From JAVWIF01 sp036639635 (GTDB lineage: Bacteria > Bacillota_I > Bacilli_A > Erysipelotrichales > Erysipelotrichaceae), in assembly GCA_036639635.1 (NCBI GenBank), contig JAVWIF010000002.1, forward strand, positions 32,960-96,959: DNA of 64,000 nt, in the 5' to 3' direction. Shown here piece by piece: positions 33,391-41,718 of this stretch (the first letter of the stretch is position 1; every line of letters starts with the position of its first letter). Both the position numbers and the translations under genes were made by a program. Below the pieces are notes generated by a model, which was given only the letters and a program-made list of their open reading frames with translations, was not told where the DNA came from and ran no database searches.

Positions 33391-34174
33391 GTAAACCCAC
33401 CTTCATTTCGATTTCATTTTTCAGTTTTTGATTAATTTCTTCATCTTCAAACATTTCGCTTATTGGCATCATGTAACCAATACTTAACAAGCCTAAGGCA
33501 AGTTCACGAGAAAGTCCTCTTGTTTGCAAATAATATAATTGATGCTCGTCAAGTTGTCCAAGCGTACACGCGTGACTTGCTTTAACATCATGCTCATCAA
33601 TCAATAACAAAGGAATCACTTCACTATTGTGTTTCTCACTCATCGTAAGTACTCTAGTTGTTTGATGAGAAGCACTTCCATAGGCACCTTTACGTATTTT
33701 ACCTGTTGCTTGCATGAAATAATTACCAGTTTCTTTAACAATGGCATAATGTTCCATAATGCCACTAGTATAAGGTGCATGATGTTGCACTTCCAATACG
33801 AAATGTTTTTGATTACTAGCAAGTGTTGCACTACGTAATAGTGTACTAGCTCCATTCTCTTTTAAATTTATGGTACCTTCTACGTCTACCTCATTTTGAT
33901 TAAGTTCACAAAGAGCAAGTGAAAGTGATGCATTCGCTTCAACACTGGCAAGAAATTTTAGTGTTAAATGCGCTAATACTTCATTTTTCACCATTAACGT
34001 AAGTGTACTATCTCTGCCTACATGAATGTTAAGTACACGTTTAACGTCTATTCCACTATATGTTAACAATAGTGAAGCGTGCCGTTGTTTGTCTACTACA
34101 ATCGTACAATTCATATCTGCATCTTGTTCTAATACAAGTTCACTAAATCCATCTTTTTGTATCGTATATTCCAT
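33383..34174 (-). CDS. sufD: SufD, scaffold partner of SufB
   Basis: A protein of about 263 residues with the SufB/SufD beta-helix core. The C-terminal block is diagnostic: KHNSEVIPLLLIDEHDVKASH, then ASHACTLGQLDEHQLYYLQTRGLS with the conserved Lys/His residues (seen in shorter blocks). It is shorter than SufD of B. subtilis (437 residues), mainly at the N-terminus. The start is uncertain: the ATG at 34174 follows the sufC stop immediately, while a GTG at 34198 would overlap sufC. Confidence 0.9.
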   Translation of the reverse strand: MEYTIQKDGFSELVLEQDADMNCTIVVDKQRHASLLLTYSGIDVKRVLNIHVGRDSTLTLMVKNEVLAHLTLKFLASVEANASLSLALCELNQNEVDVEGTINLKENGASTLLRSATLASNQKHFVLEVQHHAPYTSGIMEHYAIVKETGNYFMQATGKIRKGAYGSASHQTTRVLTMSEKHNSEVIPLLLIDEHDVKASHACTLGQLDEHQLYYLQTRGLSRELALGLLSIGYMMPISEMFEDEEINQKLKNEIEMKVGLHA

Positions 34175-34175
34175 A

Positions 34176-34991
34176 TCATTTACCAAGATTAGCGGCACAT
34201 GACCCTAATAATTCTGGTTGTTTCTTTTCTTCATGTACTACTTGTACATGATACTCTTGTTCAATCCAATCATATCCTTCACGATCAATTCTTTCAACAA
34301 GTTCACTTCCACCAGAAACCACAATCTTTCCATCAACTAACACATGGGCATGCGTAGGCTTTAGTAAATCATAAAAACGCGCATAGTGTGAAATCACAAG
34401 CAAACCTAAATCACTTTGTTCTTGCATCTCAATAATGGCATCAGCAACAATCTTTAAAGCATCAACATCTAGTCCTGAATCAATTTCATCAAGCATCGCA
34501 ATCTTTGGCTTAAGTAATTTCATTTGCACAATTTCATTACGTTTTTTCTCTCCACCACTAAATCCTTCGTTTAGAAAACGATGTGCTAAGTCTTCTTTCA
34601 TATGTAAAGATGCTATCGTTTTTTCCATTTCTCTTATAAATGTAAATAAAGGAACCGGTTTTTCACTACGTGCATTTAAAGCAGCACGTAAGAAATCAGA
34701 ATTGGTAACACCACTTACTTCACTTGGATATTGCATTCCTAAAAATAAACCTGCAATACTACGTTCATCCACTTCCATCTTTAAAACATCCTGACCATCA
34801 AATGTAATACTACCTTCACTCACGTGAAACTTAGGATTTCCCATAATAGCTGCTAGCAGTGTTGACTTTCCATTCCCATTAGGACCCATAAGTGCATGTG
34901 TTTCCTTACTATTTATGTCAAGGGTTAACCCCTTCAATATTTCCTTACCATCTACATCAACATGTAGGTTTTCAATATGTAAACAACTCAT
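34176..34991 (-). CDS. sufC: SufC, Fe-S assembly ATPase
   Basis: A 271-residue ABC-type ATPase that powers SufBCD. Walker A is GPNGNGKSTLLAA, the signature is FSGGEKKRNEI, and Walker B is IAMLDEIDSGLDVDAL. The ATG at 34991 gives MSCLHIENLHVDVDG, the usual N-terminus, with AAAGGATG upstream; the longer frame (to 35045) runs back through the promoter. It is the first gene of sufCDSUB. Confidence 0.96.
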   Translation of the reverse strand: MSCLHIENLHVDVDGKEILKGLTLDINSKETHALMGPNGNGKSTLLAAIMGNPKFHVSEGSITFDGQDVLKMEVDERSIAGLFLGMQYPSEVSGVTNSDFLRAALNARSEKPVPLFTFIREMEKTIASLHMKEDLAHRFLNEGFSGGEKKRNEIVQMKLLKPKIAMLDEIDSGLDVDALKIVADAIIEMQEQSDLGLLVISHYARFYDLLKPTHAHVLVDGKIVVSGGSELVERIDREGYDWIEQEYHVQVVHEEKKQPELLGSCAANLGK

Positions 34992-35018
34992 TATAATCAT
35001 CCTTTCCATACGCGTATT

Positions 35019-35047
35019 ATCATACCAAATTTTCATCTTATGCACAA
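35019..35047 (-). promoter_or_regulatory. Promoter of the suf operon
   Basis: On the minus strand -35 TTGTGC (35047-35042), 17 bp spacer, -10 TATGAT (35024-35019) with an extended TGG. Confidence 0.7.
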
Positions 35048-35137
35048 TTAAAACGATTACTTCCTAATGAATTATAACGACCAATGTGTTTTTTAGATGA
35101 ACTTTTACGTAAAAATACGTAAATGGTTCTCAATAAA

Positions 35138-35166
35138 TTGCAATACACAATCAAATACCTTATAAT
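35138..35166 (+). promoter_or_regulatory. Promoter of the foldase pair
   Basis: -35 TTGCAA (35138-35143), 17 bp spacer, -10 TATAAT (35161-35166). Just upstream is the palindrome TTTTACGTAAAA (35103-35114), with TACGTA repeated at 35116-35121. Confidence 0.78.
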
Positions 35167-35193
35167 AATACGGAAATAACTTAGGAGGGCTTT

Positions 35194-36201
35194 ATGATTG
35201 AACTACTAAAAAAACAATGGTTTGTTGTCTTAGTCACACTTATACTTATCGGATTTCTTGTATATGTTGTGGTTGATTCAAACAAAGGAAAAATCCCAGG
35301 TAAAAGTATCGATGGGAAGGAAGTCGTTGCTACCATTAAAAATGATGGAAGCGTAAGTGCTGATGATTTATTTAAAGATTTGTATAATCGTGCTGGAAAA
35401 AATGCATTAACCTTACAATTTCAAGTTGCCGTTTTTGACCAAGGTGTAAAAACAACAAAAGAAATCAAAGAAAGTGCTAGCAACTTTGAAAAGAATTTTT
35501 TAAGTAATGCGGAATCACAAATGGCACAAAGTGGCGCAAAAAATATTAAAGAATATGTAAATTCTCAAATATCTTCATTTGGTTATTCATATGAAACATT
35601 AGATAAATACAGTATTATTGTCGCAAAGATGCAAAAAATTCAAACAGATTATATTGACAAACATTTTGATGATTTATTTAATCCAGTTTATGAATCTGTA
35701 AAACCACGTGTCGTATCTCATATTTTAATTAATGTAAAAGATATTAACAAACCTACAGATGATGAAGCAAAAAAGATCAAAGAAGTAGAAGATGCATTAG
35801 CGAATGGCGACTCATTTGAAAGTGTTGCAAAAAAATATAGTGATGATACAACATCTGCTGCCAATAATGGTTATATTGGTTATATTGATACCAATACAAC
35901 ACAATATGTGGAAAGCTTTAAAGCAGCTTCTTTAAAATTAAAAGAAGGTGAAGTTAGCGATTGGGTTAAAGAAACAAATACGAATTACAGTGGATGGCAT
36001 AAAATCTATGCTAAAGAAGTAGAAAAAGAAACGTTAAAGAAAGATAAAGATGTAAAGCCCTATTTACATCAAGCTATTATGAATGCCAAACCTTCCCTAT
36101 CTTATATGTATACGTGGGAAACAGCGAAAAATTTAGACATCAAATATGCAAGTGATGAAGTTGAAAAACAAATCAAAGCAACATTTGATGTAAAAGAATA
36201 G
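35194..36201 (+). CDS. prsA: PrsA-like foldase, membrane-anchored parvulin
   Basis: A 335-residue extracytoplasmic peptidyl-prolyl isomerase that helps secreted proteins fold. It has an N-terminal transmembrane anchor (about 10-28) in place of the lipid anchor usual for PrsA. A SurA-like helical region follows (50-160), then a parvulin domain (about 165-275) with VVSHILINVKD, SFESVAKKYSDD, NGYIGYID and VSDWVKETNTNYSGWHKI. AGGAGG precedes the ATG. The lipoprotein gene 15 bp downstream looks like a related foldase. Confidence 0.88.
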   Translation: MIELLKKQWFVVLVTLILIGFLVYVVVDSNKGKIPGKSIDGKEVVATIKNDGSVSADDLFKDLYNRAGKNALTLQFQVAVFDQGVKTTKEIKESASNFEKNFLSNAESQMAQSGAKNIKEYVNSQISSFGYSYETLDKYSIIVAKMQKIQTDYIDKHFDDLFNPVYESVKPRVVSHILINVKDINKPTDDEAKKIKEVEDALANGDSFESVAKKYSDDTTSAANNGYIGYIDTNTTQYVESFKAASLKLKEGEVSDWVKETNTNYSGWHKIYAKEVEKETLKKDKDVKPYLHQAIMNAKPSLSYMYTWETAKNLDIKYASDEVEKQIKATFDVKE

Positions 36202-36216
36202 GGAGGACATTTGACA

Positions 36217-37092
36217 ATGAAAAAAATATTATGTTTACTTGGTATTGCTTCACTATTCACCTTAACAGGATGTTCTGATGCACATGCTGATATTTCCACT
36301 GGAGATAAAGCTATCATTACTGTTGGTGACAAAAAGATTACCAACAAAGATGTTTATAACACCACAAAAAAAAGTTATGGTTCCTCTTTAGTATTGAATA
36401 GAGTAATGACACTAATTTGTGATAACGAAAAAATAGAACTTGATGATGCTATGAAAAAACAGGCAGATGAGCAAGTAGCAACTTTTAAAACACAAGCTGG
36501 CGAAGCATTTACAGCACAATTAGAAACTTATGGTTATAAGGACGAAGAAGAATTTAAAAAAGGGGATATTTATCCTGCCCTTCGTCAAAATGCATTGGTT
36601 AAAAAATATGTAACAAGTAAGCAAAAAGATATGTTTGCCACATATAAACCAGTACAAGCAACAATTCTAGAAGCTAGTAGCAAAGAAAATGCAACTGCTG
36701 CTTTAAGTGCTATTAAAGAAGGTATGAGTTTTAGTGACGCTATCACAAAATACGGTGTGAGTGATATCTATAAAGGAGACAACGCAACGTATGTTACAAA
36801 AAGTGGTTTACCAACTGCTTTATTTGATAAAATGAGTACTGAGAAAAAGAATGGTTTAGTTGATAGTGTAATTGAAGATACAACAAATAAAAAATTCTAT
36901 GTTGTAGATATAACAAACAACGATCCAACAAAGTTTGAAGAAGAAGCTATAACAACAATTGTAACAAAAGGTGGAACAGAGGTGCAAACTGTTGCAAATG
37001 CTTATTATTTAAAGAAATACGAATTCAAAATATATGATAAAGATATCTACGATGGTATTAAATCTACCAACGCTAGTTATATTATCCAATAA
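36217..37092 (+). CDS. PrsA/SurA-like lipoprotein with degenerate parvulin domain
   Basis: A 291-residue lipoprotein. A signal peptide ends in the lipobox LTGC, so Cys19 is lipidated. The N-terminal region has the SurA_N-type pattern (IITVGDKKITNKDVYN). The central part resembles a parvulin domain (SAIKEGMSFSDAITKYG), but the HIL core and aromatic residues are weak, so it may chaperone without isomerase activity. The start is the ATG at 36217, ten bases after GGAGG; the TTG at 36211 is too close. It is co-transcribed with the foldase upstream. Confidence 0.82.
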   Translation: MKKILCLLGIASLFTLTGCSDAHADISTGDKAIITVGDKKITNKDVYNTTKKSYGSSLVLNRVMTLICDNEKIELDDAMKKQADEQVATFKTQAGEAFTAQLETYGYKDEEEFKKGDIYPALRQNALVKKYVTSKQKDMFATYKPVQATILEASSKENATAALSAIKEGMSFSDAITKYGVSDIYKGDNATYVTKSGLPTALFDKMSTEKKNGLVDSVIEDTTNKKFYVVDITNNDPTKFEEEAITTIVTKGGTEVQTVANAYYLKKYEFKIYDKDIYDGIKSTNASYIIQ

Positions 37093-37115
37093 AAAAGAGC
37101 GAACGCTCTTTTTTT
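37091..37115 (+). terminator. Terminator of the foldase operon
   Basis: AAAAAAGAGCG / CGCTCTTTTTTT, a near-perfect palindrome with a 2-base centre and a T run. It overlaps the stop codon. Confidence 0.88.
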
Positions 37116-37158
37116 ATGATATGTACTTTGATATAATACAGAAAGAAAGAAGGAATGT

Positions 37159-37554
37159 ATGATGTGTATATTTTGTCAAATAGTAAATAAGGAAATACCA
37201 AGTTATTGTATTTATGAAGATGAGCAAGTGATGGCTTTTTTAGATATTTCACAAGTCACGAAAGGACACACTCTAATCATCCCTAAGAAGCACGTTGAGA
37301 GCTTATTAGATTGTGATGATGAAATACTTGTGCATATGAGTAAAGTTGCTAAAATGCTAGCAAATCGCATCACAGAGCGAACACAAGCTAAAGGAATGAA
37401 TATCTTAAGCAATATCCATGAAATAGCAGGACAAAGTGTTCCCCACTTCCATATCCACTTAATACCTCGCTACCAAAATGATGACGCAATTCAAATCACC
37501 TTCAACAAAAGTCAACCACAAGACTTCGATCAATTGGTAAACCTTTTAAAATAA
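37159..37554 (+). CDS. hit: HIT-family nucleotide-binding protein
   Basis: A 131-residue HIT protein of the Hinge/HINT type, which hydrolyses nucleoside phosphoramidates or related nucleotides. The CIFCQIVNKEIPS N-terminus and the histidine triad HFHIHLIPRY are intact. AAGGAA lies just upstream; the start may be this ATG or the next codon, also ATG (37162). Confidence 0.94.
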   Translation: MMCIFCQIVNKEIPSYCIYEDEQVMAFLDISQVTKGHTLIIPKKHVESLLDCDDEILVHMSKVAKMLANRITERTQAKGMNILSNIHEIAGQSVPHFHIHLIPRYQNDDAIQITFNKSQPQDFDQLVNLLK

Positions 37555-37981
37555 AAAAAACGATACTTATTGAAGAAATAAACTACAGAGTCATCTTGTC
37601 TTTGACGCATACTTATCGAGTATACTATTTGTATCCATCTTAGTATAATAGAAAAGTATTTCACTAATTTATTGAAAAAATATTGTATAATTTGATTGCT
37701 TTGCTACTATTTCAGAAAAACAATTCAAATAATATACGTCACCGTTTTTTTATTTCCATATTAGATAAGTTATAATTGAATAATAAATCAGATGAAAGGA
37801 GTGTTAGAAGAATTAAGTTACTTTCGAAGGTGCACCCAAAGATGGCGGATATTTCATTGTTTAAAATATTATTTTTACTGATAAACTTAGTCTTTCAATA
37901 AGATTCCACAATTTATAAAATTCTCAAATAAATAAACGAATCATCCTTTAAACAAATATTCTTCTTAAACCACGGAGTAAA
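37555..37981. other. Gene-free stretch left of an assembly gap
   Basis: About 430 bp with no convincing gene. On the plus strand a 29-codon frame opens at 37792 behind a TATAAT-like box. In a different frame (37817-37864) the DNA reads VTFEGAPKDGGYFIV before a stop, which looks like the end of a real protein. This may be a decayed gene or chance. The segment ends in taaaccacggagtaaa, which recurs right after the gap. Confidence 0.35.
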
Positions 37982-38097
37982 NNNNNNNNNNNNNNNNNNN
38001 NNNNNNNNNNNNNNNNNNNNNNNNNNNNNNNNNNNNNNNNNNNNNNNNNNNNNNNNNNNNNNNNNNNNNNNNNNNNNNNNNTAAACCACGGAGTAAA
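37966..38097. repeat. 16-bp direct repeat flanking a 100-N scaffold gap
   Basis: taaaccacggagtaaa occurs at 37966-37981 and again at 38082-38097, with exactly 100 N between. The two contig ends therefore share sequence. Either they overlap and the true gap is zero, or a repeat element was collapsed here. Confidence 0.85.
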
Positions 38098-38110
38098 ACC
38101 GTGGTTTTTT
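38083..38110 (+). terminator. Terminator hairpin at the right edge of the gap
   Basis: AAACCACGG / CCGTGGTTT around a 7-nt loop, followed by a T run on the plus strand. No intact plus-strand gene feeds it in the assembled sequence, so something may be missing in the gap. Confidence 0.75.
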
Positions 38111-38143
38111 AGTATTACTGATTCTTTATCTCTTATCCCTAAC

Positions 38144-38180
38144 AAAGAAAAAAGAGTAAACAATTTTCTATTTACTCTTC
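38144..38180 (-). terminator. Terminator of the anchored hypothetical gene
   Basis: AAGAGTAAA / TTTACTCTT around a 10-nt loop, with TTTTTC on the minus strand. It overlaps the stop codon at 38168. Confidence 0.8.
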
Positions 38181-39046
38181 TCAACTTCCATATTCATATA
38201 CGTTAAAATATAACCATTTCCATATTTTGCATCCATATATGCCTTAAAATTATCAACCTTACTAATATCACTGTTACTAGCATTGATCAGTTTTTCTCCA
38301 TATACATTTTCATCCATAATTGTTAATGAAGTGTTTATTTCATTATAGGTAATTATATAATAAATTGTTTCTTCTTTAACTTCTAACTTTTCTCCTAGAC
38401 TTGCTGTATTTACCTCGCCTTTAGCTTTCAATGTAAACACATCAATAATCTTATCTTTTGTATTGCCATTTTTACTATCTAAAAATGTTCGATACACTAG
38501 TTTTGTATCCACTAGTTTAGGTTTTGCTTTAATATAAAAACTAGTGAAATCCTCATTTAATATAGACTGTATATTCTTTTCTAAATAAGCTTTTCCTCGC
38601 TTATTGACGCTTGTAATTAATTCTTTAGGAATATCATTAGCGCTCGCAAAGCGGATAGGTAACTTCTCTACTTTTACTTGTCGTGTAACATTTGTTGGAC
38701 TTATATGGTAACTATGGGCTACATTCTTATCATAACTTGCACTTATCGTAATCGTATCCCCATTTTTTAAATTCGTGTTAGGTGACACCTTATAAGTAAC
38801 ACTGTCCATAAATTCTTGCGTACGTTGATTGTAATTCTTTTTAACATTACTTACTTTTACACTTGCGTATTCACTTTCTCCGCGATAACTAATAGTTGCA
38901 TCTTTTGTAACATCAACCAAATTACTGCGGAGAAATAATATGTAGAAAACAAAATATAAGCTAAAGATAATAGCCACCATACTAAACACTGTCGTACTTT
39001 TACTCTTTGCTATAGCTGAATTTGGTAAATGAAAATATTTTGACAT
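38168..39046 (-). CDS. Membrane-anchored hypothetical protein, extracytoplasmic repeats
   Basis: A 292-residue protein I cannot assign. A short cytoplasmic N-terminus precedes one transmembrane helix (about 20-40) and a large outside region that is mostly beta. Residues 45-125 look like two Ig-like or bacterial surface beta domains (YRGESEYASVKVSN; NLKNGDTITISASYD), and residues 160-285 form a second domain. This resembles the outer part of zinc-ribbon/TcaA-like envelope proteins, but no zinc ribbon is present. AAAGGAT lies upstream. It is transcribed alone, between the gap and coaD. Confidence 0.75.
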   Translation of the reverse strand: MSKYFHLPNSAIAKSKSTTVFSMVAIIFSLYFVFYILFLRSNLVDVTKDATISYRGESEYASVKVSNVKKNYNQRTQEFMDSVTYKVSPNTNLKNGDTITISASYDKNVAHSYHISPTNVTRQVKVEKLPIRFASANDIPKELITSVNKRGKAYLEKNIQSILNEDFTSFYIKAKPKLVDTKLVYRTFLDSKNGNTKDKIIDVFTLKAKGEVNTASLGEKLEVKEETIYYIITYNEINTSLTIMDENVYGEKLINASNSDISKVDNFKAYMDAKYGNGYILTYMNMEVEKSK

Positions 39047-39203
39047 AGGCGCTTGTTATCCTTTCTTTATCGTTTCATTATTATAGCATTTTCTTATATC
39101 TATTACGATAGTTTATCCTCATAAAGTTCTTACAAAAAACACCTTTTTATAAAATGACATCATGAAACAAAGTCATATTTAATGGGTAAATAGACTCAAT
39201 TTT

Positions 39204-39680
39204 TTATATTGTTTTTGTACTAAATGCTTTGCATACATCATCACTAACAAAATCACTAATATCTTGATGATACATGACAAGTTCACGAATAATAGAACTA
39301 GAAACATAAGAATATTTAGGAGAAGCAAATAAACATAAGGTTTCTATTTCTGGGTTTAAATGTTGGTTAATTGCCGCAATATCTAATTCATATTCATAAT
39401 CTTTAATGCTTCTAACACCTCTAATAATGGCACAAGCTCCTTCTTTTTTAGCAAAATCAACGCATAAACCATGGTCATAAGCAATCCGTACATTCTTGAT
39501 ATGTTTCAGATTTTCATACATAAATGCCAATCGTTCTTCTTTCGTAAAAATTGTATTTTTATTCATGTTTTCTAGAATTACTACCACTACTTCATCAAAT
39601 AGTTTACTAGCACGCTCGATAATATCGACATGTCCTAAAGTAATCGGATCAAAACTACCTGGAAAAATTGCTTTTTTCAT
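39204..39680 (-). CDS. coaD: Phosphopantetheine adenylyltransferase
   Basis: A 158-residue enzyme for the fourth step of coenzyme A synthesis, joining ATP and 4'-phosphopantetheine. Motifs: FPGSFDPITLGHVDII (the T/HxGH nucleotidyltransferase motif), RGVRSIKDYEYE and YVSSSIIRELV. It overlaps rsmD by four bases, the usual rsmD-coaD pair. A weak hairpin follows at about 39154-39181. Confidence 0.97.
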   Translation of the reverse strand: MKKAIFPGSFDPITLGHVDIIERASKLFDEVVVVILENMNKNTIFTKEERLAFMYENLKHIKNVRIAYDHGLCVDFAKKEGACAIIRGVRSIKDYEYELDIAAINQHLNPEIETLCLFASPKYSYVSSSIIRELVMYHQDISDFVSDDVCKAFSTKTI

Positions 39681-40237
39681 TTCTTCACCTTCTTCTTAAA
39701 ATAGGTAATTCGTGTAATACCATATGTCACATCTTTTACTTTTTCCAAGGAACCATAACAATCCTCAAAACAATCTTCTTTTAAAGTTTCTGCCACTATA
39801 TCTGCATCGTCTTGTGCTAAATCATGCTCATCAATATATTGCAGTATAGTAGCAATTTGTTGTTCCTTATACGGAGGATCTAAATAAATCAAATCAAATT
39901 GCTTTTGTTCAAGTACTGCTTTATCTAAAGCTCTTTGATATTCCATCTTCCAGACACTGCATTGTTTTTCCACTTTTAAAGTAGCTATATTTGTTTGAAT
40001 CGTCTTGACTGCTTTCCCTTGTTTATCACAAAGGGTCGCATGATGAAATCCACGTGAAAGTGCTTCTAGTGCAACATTACCACTTCCACTAAATAAATCC
40101 AACATTTCACCACCATCAAAATAAGGTCCAATTCGAGAGAAAACTGCTTCTTTAATCTTATCTAATGTTGGTCTTGTTGAATCGCCTTCTACGCTTTTAA
40201 TAACACGCGAGCGATACTCTCCTGCAACAATTCGCAT
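39677..40237 (-). CDS. rsmD: RsmD, 16S rRNA m2G966 methyltransferase
   Basis: A 186-residue class I methyltransferase acting on 16S rRNA G966. MRIVAGEYRSR starts it, with LDLFSGSGNVALEALSRG as the SAM loop and LIYLDPPYKEQ as the catalytic D-P-P-Y. The ATG at 40237 has AAGGAG nine bases upstream and gives the family start; the ATG at 40264 is too far. Confidence 0.95.
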   Translation of the reverse strand: MRIVAGEYRSRVIKSVEGDSTRPTLDKIKEAVFSRIGPYFDGGEMLDLFSGSGNVALEALSRGFHHATLCDKQGKAVKTIQTNIATLKVEKQCSVWKMEYQRALDKAVLEQKQFDLIYLDPPYKEQQIATILQYIDEHDLAQDDADIVAETLKEDCFEDCYGSLEKVKDVTYGITRITYFKKKVKK

Positions 40238-40287
40238 ATATTTCAACTCCTTATGTATAAACAATCTTTATGCGGGTACCATAGTAA

Positions 40288-40309
40288 TGCAACCAGTTGA
40301 TTGGTTGCA
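40288..40309. other. Perfect hairpin between ftsW and rsmD
   Basis: TGCAACCA / TGGTTGCA, an 8-bp stem with a 6-nt loop, beside a short C tract (GGGGGG on the minus strand). There is no T run. The function is unknown. Confidence 0.4.
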
Positions 40310-40343
40310 CCCCCCAATCTTTGTTTCTCCTCTTCCCTTTCTT

Positions 40344-40373
40344 AAAGAGTCCTAAACTCCCTTAGGACTCTTT
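40344..40373 (+). terminator. Plus-strand terminator overlapping the ftsW end
   Basis: A perfect 12-bp stem AAAGAGTCCTAA / TTAGGACTCTTT. The T run is on the plus strand; on the minus strand the stem is followed by AAGAAAGG. It therefore suits antisense transcripts better than ftsW itself, although it overlaps the ftsW stop. Confidence 0.55.
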
Positions 40374-41578
40374 TTTATATTCTTATCGACACTTCCTTGC
40401 CGTCTAATTCTAGCAATTACTGCTTGTGATATACCGATTGCACTCATTACAGCCATTAAGGAAGAACCACCACTTGAAATAAATAACAATGGAACTCCAG
40501 TTAATGGAATGAGTCCACTAACCCCACCTACGTTTAATACAAAGTGAATAAAGATATACATTGCAGTTCCAATGAGTATAATTTTATACCCTTCACTCTT
40601 TGTACGAAATGCATAATAAAATAGCCGTTGTATGATAACGAAATAGCCTATAACAACAATCCCCAAACCAAATATTCCCAATTCCTCTACCACAATAGAT
40701 AAGATAAAGTCATTATCTGATTGCGTTAAATACCCATATTTCTGTATTGAATTTCCCAATCCAACCCCTGTAATTCCACTTTTCGCAAAACCATATAATC
40801 CATTAATTAACTGATATCCATTTCCATGTGGGTCTTCAAAAGGATTCACTGCATTTTCAATACGTACTCCAATATGTCCAATAAATGGAATCTTTTCAAT
40901 AAACTTTAGACCCGGCTCACTCATTACAAAGAGTAAGAGGCTTGCTCCAACAAGAAATAAGATAGCAATCAAATGTTGTTGTTTCCGTATATTAGTATGG
41001 GAAGGAATCAAAAAACAAATAGCACAAAGTGCGCTTAGTACAATTAAGGTTCCTAAATCCTTTTGTAATAGAATAGCACCTGCACATCCCGCAAAAAAAA
41101 GCAGAGGCATTTTCACGATATTCCAAAACTCAAGATTACGTTTTCCGGCAACTTCGATATAAACGGCCATGACAATCACCATGAATACTTTAGCGAACTC
41201 TGAGGGTTGAATGGTAAATTCAAATCCTCCTGGCAAAGCAATTCTAATCCATGCCTGTGAGCCTAAAACACCTTCAAACAATTGTGTTGATAATAATGCT
41301 CCAATCATTAACACAGCCATATAAGGCAATAGTTTTTGTGCCTTTCGCATCGAAAAATGATTGGCAAAGAATGTCATCAGAAAATAAGAAACCACGACAA
41401 ATATCGTTTGTTTTACAATTACTTTAACTAAAATCAAGGAGTCTTGACTTGTATTACCAACATTTGTACTAACAATCATTAACGTCCCAAATGCAATTAA
41501 GATAAGCACTGCTAGTTGCAAAAGAAAGTCAAATTTCTTCGGCATTTTCAAAGTTATAATGTTTTGTTTAAACCGCAT
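40352..41578 (-). CDS. ftsW: FtsW/RodA/SpoVE-family SEDS glycosyltransferase
   Basis: A 408-residue polytopic membrane protein (about 10 helices) of the SEDS family, which polymerises lipid II for septal, elongation or spore wall. Family motifs: FTIQPSEFAKVFMVI, GCAGAILLQKDLGT, the extracellular NPFEDPHGNGYQLINGLYG, and GVPLLFISSGGSSL. The last points to FtsW/SpoVE more than RodA. It is transcribed alone; AAAGGAG lies about 11 bases before the ATG. Confidence 0.9.
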   Translation of the reverse strand: MRFKQNIITLKMPKKFDFLLQLAVLILIAFGTLMIVSTNVGNTSQDSLILVKVIVKQTIFVVVSYFLMTFFANHFSMRKAQKLLPYMAVLMIGALLSTQLFEGVLGSQAWIRIALPGGFEFTIQPSEFAKVFMVIVMAVYIEVAGKRNLEFWNIVKMPLLFFAGCAGAILLQKDLGTLIVLSALCAICFLIPSHTNIRKQQHLIAILFLVGASLLLFVMSEPGLKFIEKIPFIGHIGVRIENAVNPFEDPHGNGYQLINGLYGFAKSGITGVGLGNSIQKYGYLTQSDNDFILSIVVEELGIFGLGIVVIGYFVIIQRLFYYAFRTKSEGYKIILIGTAMYIFIHFVLNVGGVSGLIPLTGVPLLFISSGGSSLMAVMSAIGISQAVIARIRRQGSVDKNIKKSPKGV

Positions 41579-41718
41579 TTACAAGCCCACTCCTTTCGTC
41601 ATTTCTATTTCATTATGATATCATATTATCCATCGTTTTTCACTTTATTTTAGTAAAACACTTCCATTCTTAATAAAAAACAGGTAGAATAAAGGAGCAA
41701 TTGAAAAGGAGTATGTTT

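Noticed and set aside
34435..34794. 119-codon frame antisense to sufC
   Set aside because: Shadow of a highly conserved ATPase gene; no start signal or recognisable product.
37948..38184. 78-codon frame crossing the N gap
   Set aside because: Its middle is all N, and its ends are the flanking repeat and terminator hairpins.
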